64,000 nucleotides of DNA from Botryosphaeria dothidea (GCA_011503125.2 WWBZ02000007.1:1663127-1727126), one strand, 5' to 3'. Shown: positions 30,996-43,548, counted from the first letter of the stretch. Notes: generated from the letters alone by a model not told the origin. Program-made: numbers and translations.

Positions 30996-33900
30996 ATGGA
31001 TCCAAACGAGCACTTCCCCGCCTCGTCGCGCACCACGCGCCAGAAGACGCCTAATGACTCTGCATCCACTGCCTCCCAACCCTCTCCTCCATCCGCCCGC
31101 AACCCCCACGACATGGCACCCCAGAAGCCCGGCGCCCAACATGCCGCGAAGGGCTCCAGGACCGCCGCGCCTGCTCGCCCGCCGGCCAAGCTGACCGACG
31201 CCGACCGAGCTACCAGGACCTCCAGCAAGGACAGCCTCAAGGCCAAGCAGCTCAAGAACCCCGACGACCAACCCAGGCCTGACAAGAACGAACAGGTACC
31301 GCTTCCGATGCCCACGTCCCTGCAGCGCTCTAGCTAACACTCCCATCGCAGCTACTCAAAGTCTTCAGGTCCGACCTCGACAGCCTCCGCTCGCTCGTGA
31401 CCTGCAAGATCTGCGACAGACTTCTGTATGAGCCGTATGTCATTTCCTGCGGCCATACTTACTGCTACAGCGTAAGGAAACAAACAACGCCCTTGTCACA
31501 TAGCCCCGACTGACTTCGCTCGCAGTGCCTCTGCACCTGGTTCGTTAATAATAGATCGCGGAAGACATGCCCCGACTGCAGAGCGCTGGTCGTCCAGCCA
31601 CCCGCTCCCGCATATCTTATCCGGGAAATGACCTCGATTTTTATAAACCGCGCTGAGCTTCTTCCCCCCGGCGAGACCCAGGAGCTCCACAAGCAGTGGC
31701 AAAAGGAAGAGGCCGACCTCGTGCTCCAGGACAAGAGCAGTGAAGACTTGCGGACTGGAGGTTTGTTCAAGGGTTGCTTTCTCAAGCGGGACCAGGGACT
31801 ACGCGCTATTCGTGATGAAGAGGATGGTGTCGACCGCTGCCCCATGTGCGCATGGGAGCTCGAGGACGGCGAATGTGCACAATGCGGCCTGCAGTTCGAC
31901 GATAATGGCACCTTGACCTGGGACAACAGCTTCGGTGGCTTCAGCGACATGGACGAGACCTCCGAACATGACATGTCGAGCGAGGACCTGGATGGCGACC
32001 TCGAACTTGAGGATAACGAAGCAGATATTGATTTCGACGGTTACGGCAACGGTCTTGATGATTGGCAGGATTACGACGATGACCACTCATACGCTGTCCG
32101 GAGATGGCTCGCAAACGAAGCGCTGGCCCGGCCACAGCAGCCATTCGGTCTTGGTCCGGCACGCCGCCGTCCAGCCGCTCACAGTGCGGCTGGAAGCAGG
32201 CGTCGGTCATACAGCGCTAGTCTGGTTTCCGACATGATGACAGAAGACACTGAGATGGGCAACATCGAGGAAGAAGATGAGGACGAAGAGGATGGCGACT
32301 CTTCCATGAATGATTTTATTGACGACGGAGAGAATGAACCGGCCTCACCAAGCACGAATTCCACAGAAGGCCAGACCCCGACTCCGCCGCCTAACAATCG
32401 CAACCGCCGCCCAAGGCGCGTGGTAGAGTCTGAGTCGTCTTCAAGCACATCTCAGCAGCCTGAAGAAGACGAAGATAACGATGACGAAGGACCTATCGCG
32501 CCTGGAAGAAGGCGCTTACACCAGCTATATCGACCACAGTTGCAGCCCAATTTCCGACGGCGCCCAGTAGCGCCATCTTCATCCACACCGGAAGACGCTT
32601 CTATCGACCAGGACCTGGACGAAGAGGACACCCAGGCTCTTCTTTACGAGGCAGGTTGGTCGCCGCTCGGGCACGAGGGTGATGACGATGAGATGGACGA
32701 AGATGACGATAGCGACGGAGGAAGGACGACCGTTGGGTGGGAGCCGATTGCGAATTCTGTTGAACGATCTCGATTCGGTGGTTCTCTGACACCTACTGCA
32801 GATAGACCGAATGGAGCGATCCGGCCACCATCCCGAGTGGGCAACTCTCGATTCCTTGATGGCTCACGGGGCCTACGTCGGCGCAGTTCAGTACTATCGG
32901 CAGTTTCGGGCACGAACTACGAAGACGGAGAGGCGGATGACGACGACTCCGATGTTGACCGGGATGGCGATTCTAGCATGAGATCACCTGCAGTACGACC
33001 ACGAGGTTCCCGGATGCGCCTCCGCAGCAGTGTGGCTTCAAACAACTCTCGGCCTTCCAGCAGCGGCTTTTTAGCAGGCAACTCTGGCGAGAACGATACA
33101 GACGAGAATTCCGATGATACCGCAGCACCCGGTGCCCGTCGTCGTCCGCGTCTTCGCGCCCAACGACAGGAGTATGACCCGAGAATTAGCTGGGCTTTCG
33201 CTCAACACATGGCGGAACTGCGAGACCTCAATATGCAACGCCCCGAAGCCTTTTTAGACCATTTGGAACAGCTCAGAGCCACAACTCCGGTTGCCCGGCC
33301 TCGGACCTCCAATCGAAACCGAGCTGCTGCGTCGTCCCTCGGTCCTCATCCTCAGTTCTCTCCTCTGTCTAACGGCTCCCTGCCTCCTTTCTCTCCACCA
33401 TCGACCGGGCCTGCCAGACTCCGGACGCCTATCAATTTCAACTCGGTGAGCGGATCGTCTGCACCAATGTCTCCGCGGTCAGACCGTAGCCAAGTATCCG
33501 CGCCGGCAACCGACGCAGGAAGCAATGCTTCCCGGCGAACTCCTTCAAGTTCAGGCGCGAGCAGCGTCACGATCACCAGTGATTTGCAGCATGTAGACTC
33601 CAACCAGGGAACCAGTCCTCAAAACGAGGCAGTGCAACAGATTGACGAGGGTGAATTGTCCATCAATCGAAGTAACACCCGCACGCCGTCGTCAACAAGC
33701 AGGCGTAATTCTGGCGCGTACCAAGGTCCGATCTCTCCAGGCCTCAACTTTGCTGCACGCTTCCAAGCTCAACAAAATCGTAACCCCTGGAATCCATTCG
33801 TCCCGTTAAGTCCCATGAGGCCACGGCAGTCTGTGCAACGTTTGCGAGACCAATCATCCACCGCTACTTTGAGGCCTCGCAACTCTCAGCGTGGCCTTCG

Positions 33901-34573
33901 GCAGCAACCTTCCCAGACTAGTGTGAGAGACGGTAACGCCCCAGCCCAGCATGTCAGGCAGCAAGGCTCTCGTGTCAACCTCCGTTCCCAACCCTCTCAA
34001 CATCGCCTCTCGAATCAGGCTTCCTCAAGGACCTTGAGGGCGAACAACAATCCGACCGTCATGCATCAGTCGAATGCTTCAACTTCCAGTGTGGGTTCCA
34101 ACGGCTCGCAACGCTCCAGGCTCACAGAAGAAGAGCGTCTTAGTCGAGCGCGCGAACTTGTCATCAGCAGGCAGCAGGCTCTCCAAGGAGGTGGCACAAA
34201 CCCTTTTGCCGCTGGGCGAAGGCAAACAACCTCTAGCCAGAGCAGTAATGGTTCTGCCGCGGGAAGCGTCCGAAGCCAATACAGCGTCAGCAGTGCACAG
34301 TCACTCGGGTCATCTAGCTCTGCATCCCTCACTCAGTCGGCCATACCTCCACAATTGCCCGCTCCCCAGCCAACGCTGGGTCGCAGGAGGAGCAACCGTA
34401 ATGTTGGTGGTCCTCCTGGTGCTTTTGTCCAAACGCAGCCGACCAATACTAATGCTTTCAACATCCGTGCTCGGAGTGGATCCATGCCGGGTGTTTCTCC
34501 TTACGTTTATGAGCGGGGCGTCTCTGTCGGTTCGGACGGTATTACTGCAGGCGGCAACAATGCCCACTATTGA
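30996..34573 (+). CDS. Large RING-finger protein, probable E3 ubiquitin ligase (Psh1-like RING)
   Basis: Exons 30996-31295, 31352-31471 and 31526-34573 give 1155 residues. The C3HC4 RING is complete: C118, C121, C133, H135, C138, C141, C155 and C158 (CKICDRLLYEPYVISCGHTY, then CYS / CLCTWF and CPDC). Intron 2 cuts between S140 and C141. A second zinc-ribbon-like set, CPMCAWELEDGECAQCGLQF, follows about 80 residues later. The remaining 900 residues are disordered: acidic blocks (EEEDEDEEDGDSS) and Ser/Arg/Asn-rich repeats with RPRNSQR and RxxLR-type units. The CGHTYCY and CLxxWF pattern resembles yeast Psh1, a nuclear ligase for the centromeric histone Cse4, but that orthology is inference. 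It probably acts with an E2 enzyme in the nucleus. Confidence 0.85.
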
Positions 34574-35371
34574 TTTCGGTTTTAATATACCCTTTCGTGG
34601 TTTTCTTTGGTGGTGGTGGTGGTAGCGGCGGTTTTTTGCATAACACGAACATGCAAACTCAGAATGATAGATTATGATGGCCACGCTGGCCCTGGGATCT
34701 CCCCTCTGCACCCCTGACGATTCATGATGTTAATGCTCAATGGGTCTGGAAAGGTATGGAATCTCACATATTGCATGGCTTTCGGAGTTTCATTTTCTTT
34801 GGAGGGTCTACCATTTCTCTCGGTGATTCATGGCTCATTAGCATATCGATGCGGCTTCCCTCCTTGCTTTTCTTTTATCCATTTTTGAGCGTGGCGTTAA
34901 GGCTATCGGGTCGGTTCTATATCTGAGGTTTTCCGCCCTCATCCTTGTTTGAGGAGAATACAATTAGTCAAATGCCCAGGTAATATTCAAGCACCCGGTG
35001 CATGTGAAAATTTCTCCAAATATCACGAATACTGTTCAGCTCATCTTAACCACCCAAAGTCTTTATCCATGAGTTTCATATATGGTAAAACAAACCACTT
35101 AGGAGTCAAACGTTTAACTTTTCGGCGAGCAGCTCGGGCATTCGTAACGTTTTAGGCAGGTGAGTGAAGGTCAAGTTTTATAACTACAGAACGAATTTGA
35201 AAGTCGTGATTCATGAAACGGTAAAAGTCCAAGTACTGAGGGGTTCAACCGTGACAATAGATTGGACTGATGAAGAACAACTCTATATATCATGACTTAC
35301 CAACGTCGCAACTCCTGGTAACTAAAACAGTTTCCTCCCAATTCATGTTTCGCAACAAGCGCTGCGACCTA
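34574..35371. other. 3' flank of the RING gene
   Basis: About 800 bp, AT-richer than the genes around it, with a TGG-repeat microsatellite at 34608-34623 just after the stop codon. It contains the RING gene's 3' end and no supported gene, and ends at MITE copy C. Confidence 0.5.
34608..34623. repeat. TGG trinucleotide microsatellite
   Basis: Five TGG units immediately downstream of the RING-ligase stop codon, within its probable 3' untranslated region. Confidence 0.7.
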
Positions 35372-35594
35372 CAGAAGGGTGCCGCAGCCGACGGTTAGCG
35401 TCAAATGTGAGGCATCCACCAACAGGTGAAAATGCAATAAAATCTACACTACCGTAGAGAGTAGAAGTACTCATCCAGACGGCTTTATTAGTGGAAATAA
35501 AATATACTTACATCCGGACGAATGCTTCCACTCCCTACGAAGTTGCATTTTTCAGAGGCCATTACCGATAACCACCGGTTGCGATACTCCCCTA
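35372..35594. mobile_element. MITE-like TIR element, copy C
   Basis: About 223 bp, preceded by TA at 35370-35371. The left terminal repeat is CAGAAGGGTGCCGCAGCCG then ACGGTTAGCGTCAAATGTGA. The right end, in reverse, is TAGGGGAGTATCGCAACCGG then TGGTTATCGG, the same repeat with more changes and a lost tip. The inner inverted pair is GAAGTACTCATCCAGACGG and CATCCGGACGAATGCTTC. It lies about 150 bp upstream of the cytochrome P450 relic. Confidence 0.8.
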
Positions 35595-35749
35595 TATTTT
35601 ACCCCTTCGCCCCGGAATGAGGATGCGGAAGGGTAGCAAGCAAGCCCTTGTGGCCCCTTTTATGACAGTGCACACAATCATCTCCGCTCTCTGCGCCCTT
35701 TGAGCACTAAAGTCTGGCGACCCATGCGCGAAGCACCTCCACCATGACC

Positions 35750-36916
35750 TCCGCAAAAACCGTAACGATAACATCCTCACACAAATACAACACAATGCCC
35801 ACAAAATTTCCAGCCTTGTCCGTTCCCTCGACCATTCGCGTATCTATCGCCACTTCTACGGAATCCCAAGCTCCGCCTACCCATCCGACCCGGCATGTCG
35901 CACTTCCAAAATGCCACATTCCGCGCGAGCCGTTGCCATCGAACATGTCCACGGCATCGAGCTGCACGTGCGAGACAGTCGAGCTGAACTTTTTGACTTG
36001 GCGTTTGTCTCCCAGGCCCAGATCCTAGAACTGCAAGTTGCGAAGATTGAAAAAGACGTGCAGCACCATGTGCGAGGGCAGGGGTGAAGAAGGCCCACTT
36101 CACGTCCCGCGCATTCATGGCCTACGGTACGCCGCTCATGCGTTCTTCGTCGGACAGCATACACACACAGCTGCCAGCTATGAGCATCACAATGATCTCT
36201 ATCAGCACGGCACCGAAGCTATAGGAAGCGAACCGCAGGTTGCGAGTCTCTCTGTCTATCCCAGTCCGCGCAGCCTTGCCGCGTGCCGCCGACGCAACCG
36301 ATCTGTGCTCGACAATGGCGCCTTTGGGTGAGAATCGGTTTGACACGACAGCAACGCGGGCATCAACCCTCCTAACGAAGGACGGTGCAGAGTGGAAGCG
36401 TGAAGGAGTGCCTACGTCTGTGGCCACCCACCACTTTTGGCCACGTCGGGGCGCGCGGGTTACATGTCCATGATCACGCATCGGGTGCAACGCTACCAAC
36501 CGAAGACTTCCTCATCTACCCCTCGCCGTACGTGCTCCAGCGCCAGGTCAGCGTTTGGGGTGCCGACGCAGAGAGCTGTCGGCCGACGAAGTGGTTGGAG
36601 GACTAGACGACGGCCCCCCCTCCCCCCCCGGTTCGCATAGGTGCCGTTCGGGCTAGGTCCTCGCGCGTGCATCGACCAGGAGCTGGCGCTTCTAGAGATT
36701 AGGCTCTTCCTGGTTACGACTACACGGACTTTCGACCTCGCCCGGGCCTACGGCGAGTTGGAAGAACTATATAGGCAGGAAGGCCAATCTGGAAAAATGC
36801 CAAATAACATGTCGGTAATAGGAGAACACAAGGCATATCAAGTTTTCCAAGGGACGGTCAAGCCTGCTGAAGGAATGTCGGTGAGGGTCAATCCGAGGTT
36901 CGAGGTTGCTCACTGA
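35750..36916 (+). pseudogene. Decayed cytochrome P450 gene
   Basis: The C-terminal half is recognisable in pieces. Around 36396-36606 a frame reads VKECLRLWPPTTFG (K-helix E-x-x-R as ECLR), then LPTEDFLIYPSPYVLQRQ and VWGADAESCRPTKWLED, the family's meander before the haem loop. After a stop and a C-rich stretch, 36640-36916 gives VPFGLGPRACIDQELALLEI, the haem-binding loop with its Cys, then a tail ending VNPRFEVAH. The usual Gly after the haem Cys-Ile is replaced (CID). Further upstream (35768-36085) another frame ending AQILELQVAKIEKDVQHHV may be the N-terminal third; that link is weaker. Total length (about 1.2 kb) is short of a 1.5-kb P450, with stops and frame changes and no I-helix, so it is not functional. 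Confidence 0.72.
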
Positions 36917-37070
36917 AGCCTTGAGCCGTGTCCACGTCGGCATTGTATTTATGGGAGTTGCGTCTTCATGGTGTTGCCCGGCTGTAGAATTTGATTACAC
37001 CAGGCGGTCACTAAATTTTCAAGTGAAGAGAAAATTCCAGTCTAAGCAGAAGAATTAGACAGCCCCTCCC

Positions 37071-40000
37071 TTATACCTCTTCCTCCATCGTCTTTGCTGC
37101 CTTGGCTTTCTCCAATTCCGCCCGCACCACCGGGCTCCGCTCTTGCTCAATCTCCGCACCTAACCTTCCCATGAGCAAACTCCTCGCGAATCCCCTCTCG
37201 GGTAGTTTAGCCAAAGCGTGCATCGCTTGTGCCCGCTTGACCCGCATTGCCTCACTCAAACCCTCGTAGCGTGCGTCGAATAACAGGCTCTCAAGCACTT
37301 CCTTCAGCTGCGTTTCGTTGCCAGTTGAAAAGCTGCCTGTCGGCTCTTGTGTGAACACTCGGTCGAAAAGAGACTGCAATGCCTCAAATGTCGCTACGTG
37401 AATGGTGTTGGAATACAGGGTGTTGATCCTCCGGACCAAACTCAGAGCACGAAGAGCGGCCCCAGAGAGGGCCGTGTCTTGCAGAAGTTTGGGATTGATG
37501 GACGCCTGAAGCGCAAAGATGGCACCGGTTGCGGTGTTGTCCCGTCTAAAGATAGTCAGTAAGGGTTGGGTACGGGGTAAACCACATCTGAATGCGGACG
37601 CACAGTTTTTCATCCTTACGCATGCCCTCTCCCGCATCCACATCCATGGCGTCTTCGTCGCTTTCCGTCAACTCATCTACAACAGGACTGACAATGTCAG
37701 AGACTATTTCGCTCCAGTCGACGTCCGCCCTTGCAGCTGCAATTCGGCCGAGCGGTTGGAGTGCGTGCTGCCGATATGTCTTGTTCTGTCGTTTCGCTTC
37801 CCGGACGATCACTCTCTTGATCTGATCGGCGACATCCTGCCGAGTCTTCCAAAAGGCTCCTCCTCTTTCGACAAAGCGTGCAAATGCCTGCAACACCACC
37901 TCTTTGCCGCCCCACGACTTTCCTCCGAGTGCTTTATCAAGAGCCGGCCAAATTGTCTCCGCGTTCGGAAGACTGATGTCCTCGACGGTGGAAGCCAAAG
38001 CATTGGTAGCTTCGGCGATGGCTTTTGCTGCCGTGTGCTTCAGTATCCAGCGAGGACTATCCAGATGTCCCTGAGCAATGGCTACGATGTCCTTGACGTA
38101 GAGCTGTATCGCAAGACTTCCGCCAACATTGTCATCCCAAGCTCTGGAGAAGAGCTCTCGGACTGCCTCGGAACTATCGTGTTTCGCAACATATATGAAG
38201 GGCAGAAGCTCGGTGCTCAATGAATTGAACTTGTCCGATGCGTGCTTGGACATGGCAGCGACAATGTCACCAGCTTCAGTCCGGTGTCGGTCGTCATCGG
38301 ATTCGAAATACATACGTTTGCAGAAAGCGATGAGCTCCAAGATCTGGCTATCGGAAGCGATGCGTGTGACATAACCAGCAGCTGCTGCATAGGCAGCTGA
38401 GACTGTCTCGTTTCGATCATGTACATGCTTTTCGATGAGTTTGAGAAAGTGGTCCGCGTATGGTCTGAAGAGAAACCCGCGACGGGTGGCTAATGAGACG
38501 AGGACGCGAGATGCTCCAACCTTGGATGGAAGCCCGATTGCCGTTTTCATTGCATTTTTCAGCCTCGGTTCAAGGGCTTTCATAGAATCATCGTCCAGTA
38601 GGTCGAGACACCGTTCGATTGCTTCCATAAGAGGGCTACCGCGGACACTTGCAAGTCGCATGTCATCGATCTTCTGCTCCGTGAGGTTGTACTTCGAGGC
38701 GTTGAGGTGGATGTAGTTAATGCTTTCAGGCTCTATTGAGCTGAGAAGACCCACGAGTCTCTCAATAAGTTCGGGAATGTACGGTCTGAGGATTTTTGCA
38801 CTGCTCTTTTTTATGATTTCCAGCAAAGTCTCAAGCGCGAAGAACTGTACTTCCCGCGCGCCTGATTCCAACCCAGACGTGGAAAGAAGGAATGGTAAGA
38901 CATTCTTGAGCATTGTATCAGCATTTTTTGCTGACGTGTCGCCAGCCTCCAGGCTTCGGGTCAAGACCGCTGTGAGAACTCGAGCAAGACCTCCTGCAGC
39001 GGCACGAACGGACTCCTTGATGTCGTCAAGTACTTTGAAACATGCCGTCCAGATTCTTCCGAGATATTGTTCATACTGTTCAATGTGAGCAAAGAGGTAT
39101 CAAGTGAGATACGTTTTTTACGGTACCTTGTCGATGCTCCTTCCTTGGACAAGATCAGCGATTGCCGCGCAAGCAGCTTGCCTGACGCGCCATTCTTTGC
39201 CCAGGATATTTTGAAGCAGGTCCTCCATGATCGCATCGAAGTACTTATCAACCGTCGCCACTGAGTCCTTGACAAGCGCATTCCAAATGTCCTTCATCGA
39301 TCTTTGGACATTGGGATTTGGATCAAATCTACAATCGTCAGTCATGCCCTTGGTTTGTTTGCTGCTTCTTACCTGTATCGGAACAGCTTAGGGTAGAGCT
39401 TCGGATTCTCCGCCAAGTAACCATTGACACTTGAGTCTGACAAGACATTGCTGAGCCCGAATCTGCCGAAAGCAGCTCTACTTGACCAGATTGCGTTATT
39501 CGCCGCAAGAGACATGAAGCGATAGACCAAGCTGGAATCTCCGACTTCCGATGCCAAATTCAAGATGTCCTTGTAAGTGGACACAGAGCCATCACCTGTA
39601 GGCAACGCTCCAGGCTCAAAAAGCTCGGTATCGTCCGAAACGTTGCCGGAGAGGTTTGGCTTGTTGTCCGAGAATGAACCAACAAGATCTCTTACCAAAC
39701 CATCCTTAAGCTGCCTGTCACCCTTCTCGTACACCAGTCCCAATCCTCGAGACGCTGCTTCCTGCACTACCTCGTCGCGGTCAGAGAGGCAACTTTTGAA
39801 AGCTGATTGGCAATCCGGTAACCTGGACTTCACGGCAGGTAGGTGGCCTAAGAATTGGACGATGCTCAAAAGCCAGATGGCGGATGCCTTCTTTAATGCA
39901 GGTTTTGTGTTGCGGCAGTTATTGAGGACCTTTTCAAGAACACGCGGCAGAGTCTTGGCTCTCGAAGGGAATGAGGGAATAGGAGCATCGATGTCCATCC

Positions 40001-43000
40001 TAGGTGCTAGTATTGTCGCATCCCAGCTTCCTGCGAGGCAGCTAACTGCCTCTCCAACCGCGAATTGGGTTTCTGTTTGACGGATCTCGTGCAGATCAAA
40101 TATTTTGTCTCCAACAAAGTCCAGGTTTGGATCAGACTCGTCGTCGACGATCATGGCAAGATGACCTAGAGCAAGGATCGCCTTTTCGTTTCCGGTCTTG
40201 GCACTTTCAACGAGCTTGTCCGTGAACAACGTGAAGTTGATCTTGGCGATATCCGTCATGCGTTCCGCCTTGACGACAAAGAACAGGCTGAGCTCACTGA
40301 TGGCAAGGGACGTGGCATCTCGCAAAGTTTTGTCTGTTGAACCTCTGAGAATGTCAAGGATGAGCTTCAAAAGGTGTTGAAGTTTCTCCTCCGAAGCCGA
40401 AGCGCGGCGTTTTCTAGCAGTCAGCCTGCTAAAGTAGTACGCAACCGCAAGGATAGCTCCGGCCGATTCGTTGACCTGGCTCCCAACCGCCTTTTTCCAC
40501 AGGTCAGCTCTTTTCAAGAGAAAAGAGAGAGATTGGTCCGCCTCAGACGCCACTACAGCACTATGTGTGGCTAATAGGCCATACACATGTGCCGCCACGG
40601 TTCTCGTCGGCTCGTGATTGGAAAAGATGCAGGGTTCGAGTGCTCTAAATGCAGGTGCAGCCTGAGACATGTCCAGCAAGTCATCGGGGCTGAGCGAGCA
40701 TAGCTGCACGAATTTCTCGCCCAGGTCATCCAAAGATGCGCCACCCTCCCAGAGTAAACCCTCAAGAGCTGCGCGCATAAGAGCTAACACAGAGTGCAGG
40801 ATTGCCCCTTGCTCGGATGCCGCACGCTTGAGATATGCCTTGACAGCATTCCGGGCTTCAGCATCTGTTGATACCGCAGCGTCGAGCTTTCTTTCCCAGT
40901 CAACATCAACCGGAATAGCCGTTCCACGTGTTCTGAGTGCCTCATCCATCAGAATCTGGTGGACGAATTTGACGGTGGGTGCGAATGCGTCGGGATAGTA
41001 ACGCTTGAAGTGACGGACCTGGTCATATGGGCGCCACGCGTTTCTGGTTGCTGCCGAGACTTCAGGCAATGAGAGGACATAGATTGATAGCTCTGCAAAG
41101 TCGGGAAAGAACCCGTGTGGCTCCTCTGCAACCACTCCGCTCTGAGAAGCATGAAGAAGCCTAGACCAATGAGGGTCGAGTCCTCGACTGCCTTCTTCCC
41201 GAACCTCTTGGCTCTCAGATACCGGGCCACTGACAGCCAGAAGGTCGATCCAGCGGGCCACAACATCTTTGTACGGCAAACATCTGTTTGCAAAACGCAC
41301 GGCAGCATAACGGGTACTTCGGCGGAATGTTGATGTCGAAGAGCTGGAATTCAGCTCCTCTTCCGCGGACATCTGCTCCAACAAAAGATCTCGGAGACTC
41401 TTTTGCACGTCCGCATTTGATGACGTAGCAAGAGCACCCAGTACACTCGATAGAGCCTCATCGATGCTAACACCGGTGTCGCGTCCAGATGTGTCGTCGC
41501 TCAGAGACCGGAACAACCATCGCAGCAGGTTGAGATTTGGTTCCAGAAGAATTCCTTCGGGTGCAGCCTTGGCCAGCAACCCAATCACCTCATAAACATA
41601 GCCACGTAACGCCACATCTTCGTCTGGGTTGGGTCTGGGCCAACCCTGATCCTCGATAAAAGCCCGAAGTCTTTGCACAAGAGTTGGGCCGACAGAATGC
41701 AGATCAGCGGCAGATCCCCGACGGGCCATGAAGTTGACAAAGGAGAATATTGCGGAGCGAAGCTTGGTAGCCTCTCGGCCCCTGACGCTGCTGCCGTTGG
41801 CAACAGCATTTGACGCCTCATCCACAGCGCCGTACGTAAGTCCTTCCTCGACTAGCCGTGTGACGGTGGATGTGAAAGTTGTCGCTACCACAGACTTGGC
41901 GAGAAAAGAGAGGATTTTGATTTTCAGAGCCGGTCGTGCCGGCAGCTGTCCGCTGGAAGTTCCAAAGTAGACGTCATACAAGCTCCTGATAAGGGGGGCA
42001 TCTTCAAGATCAGTGTTGGGCACCGTCCGTTTGAGAATGTCGTCGCCGATTTCAGAAATACGCGAGTTTGAGTCCGCAGAGGCAAAAACAGCAGCAAAGA
42101 AGCGTTCATCATCTGTAAACATGCCGCTGACCAGGAACTTGCAAACAGTAACCTTTGCTTCGGTGAGATTCATGCCACCTTCCGAAGATGGATCCCACAC
42201 GCCTGGTTTTCCTTGCAAAGTCAGAAACTGGTACTCCTCGGGAGATAGGCCAGGGCATGCAACGTTGGAGCTATCTGGTGCCGCCCGGACAGCGGTGAAC
42301 AAGATCAACTTTCCAAACCAGAAAGACAGGAACTTGGCATCTTCCTTGCTGACGGCAAGCTTTTCGCGTAGTTGCTCGTCGTCCTTACTTCCGCGTGGCG
42401 GCAATTGAAACAATGCCAGAAGACGGACGAGAAGATTAAATAACTGTGAGCCATGAGCAACAGACTTTGCGGTATCGGTTGCGATTCCGTTGATGAGGAC
42501 GGGTAGCAAGCCCAGCCTTTCGCTGAGCGGCAAGCGCGAGATTCCTTGCTGAACGTAGAGTAGGTCGAAGTGGCGAATCAGAGGACTATCAGGGTGGTCC
42601 TTGAATTGTTTGAGCAAGGCTGCAACAGGTAGCTGGATTTCTCTACAGAGAGTCAGCACCGGAGGACAGGGCAGAAAGGTCAGAAGTACGGACTGTGGTC
42701 TAACACGGGTGTTGATATGCTGACAGACAGAAATGACCTAGAAAAAGTGGCGGCCATCAGCAGCCGCATAGACCAGAAAACGCCAACACGTAAGGAGGAG
42801 CAAACGGTCGGAAGTGGGGAGGTCTAATAGAAGAAGCAGAGACTGCGGAAGCAAGCACTTGCCTTATTCCTCACGCTCACATGTTCCGAGGCGAGCTTGA
42901 GCAGAAGAGGGGCAAGATAGGTGTTGAGAATAGATTGGAGCTTTGCATCGGTGTCGGCCAAGGCGATTCGGAGCTCAACCTTGCCGACAAGAGAGAGCTC

Positions 43001-43021
43001 GCGCTCTTCAAGGGAAGACAT
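37071..43021 (-). CDS. ECM29: Proteasome adaptor and scaffold protein Ecm29
   Basis: Exons (minus): 43021-42863, 42737-42694, 42642-39373, 39328-39127, 39075-37604, 37545-37071; 1873 residues, matching the about 1870 of yeast Ecm29. The protein is almost wholly HEAT-repeat helices. Recognisable stretches: EHVSVRNK / VISVCQHINTRVRPQ at the N-terminus, LPVAALLKQFKDHPDSPLIR, RLGLLPVLING, KEWRVRQAACAAIADLVQGR and RPYIPELIERLVGLLSSIEP. Ecm29 clamps the 26S proteasome, inhibits faulty particles and links them to stress remodelling. Intron 1 uses a GC donor (AAG|GCAAGT), intron 2 a GTCCGT donor and intron 3 is 44 nt; every junction keeps the frame and the family sequence. The gene is head-to-head with the UBX-domain gene. 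Confidence 0.94.
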
Positions 43022-43548
43022 GACGCAGAGGGGGAGGGAGTGGGCAGGTTACAAGGGCGGGTGGAGGAGCCGGCGGGCCATAGGGAACAGCGCGGTTGAC
43101 ATCAGTTGGAGCAGGCACGCATGGGCTGCGCGGCTCTGGTGAGGCGTCGAGGACGGCGCTTGGCCTTGGTCGCGCGCCCGCGACCGCCGCCGCCGGAGCC
43201 GGAACTTCTGAAAATCCACCCCGCCAGCGCGCGCGCAGGCCAGCGATGACGCCGCCGCCGCCGCTCTCAACGCCCATCGACCACAACCTTGGTCGCGTCT
43301 TCTTTTTCGCTCCCTCAAGCCGCCGCCGCTACGACCGCCGCCGTTGTCGCACCCCGCAAGCCTTCCTGTTGCCTCCGCATTCCGTACTCTGCCTTGCGCC
43401 CGCCGCCGTCATCGTCCACCTCGCCGCACCCGCTTCCGCCCTTCAAACGCTCGCCATCCGACACCCCCCTCGCCCGCTCGCCCGCTCGCCCGCTCGCCCG
43501 CTGTACCACCCCGCCCAGCAGCCCTCCGTGAGGCTATCCTCGCCCGCC
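43022..43548. promoter_or_regulatory. Divergent promoter of ECM29 and UBX5
   Basis: This 527-bp, very C/G-rich interval separates two opposed start codons. It contains four exact CGCCCGCT units (43471-43502) 47 bp before the UBX5 start. An open frame runs from 43096 into UBX5 but has no UBA-family sequence before MDDSIANFTS. Confidence 0.55.
43471..43502. repeat. Tandem CGCCCGCT repeat, four units
   Basis: Four perfect head-to-tail 8-bp units lie in the ECM29-UBX5 promoter, close to the UBX5 start. They could be slippage products or repeated factor sites; the sequence alone does not decide. Confidence 0.8.

Noticed and set aside
28735..34573. Dioxygenase, P450 relic and RING gene as one biosynthetic cluster
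   Set aside because: No backbone enzyme, transporter or pathway regulator is present, the P450 is dead, and the other neighbours are housekeeping genes.
43096..43548. In-frame upstream extension of the UBX5-type protein
   Set aside because: The added residues are Pro/Arg/Ala low complexity covering a tandem repeat; UBA-domain proteins of this type start at MDDSIANFTS.
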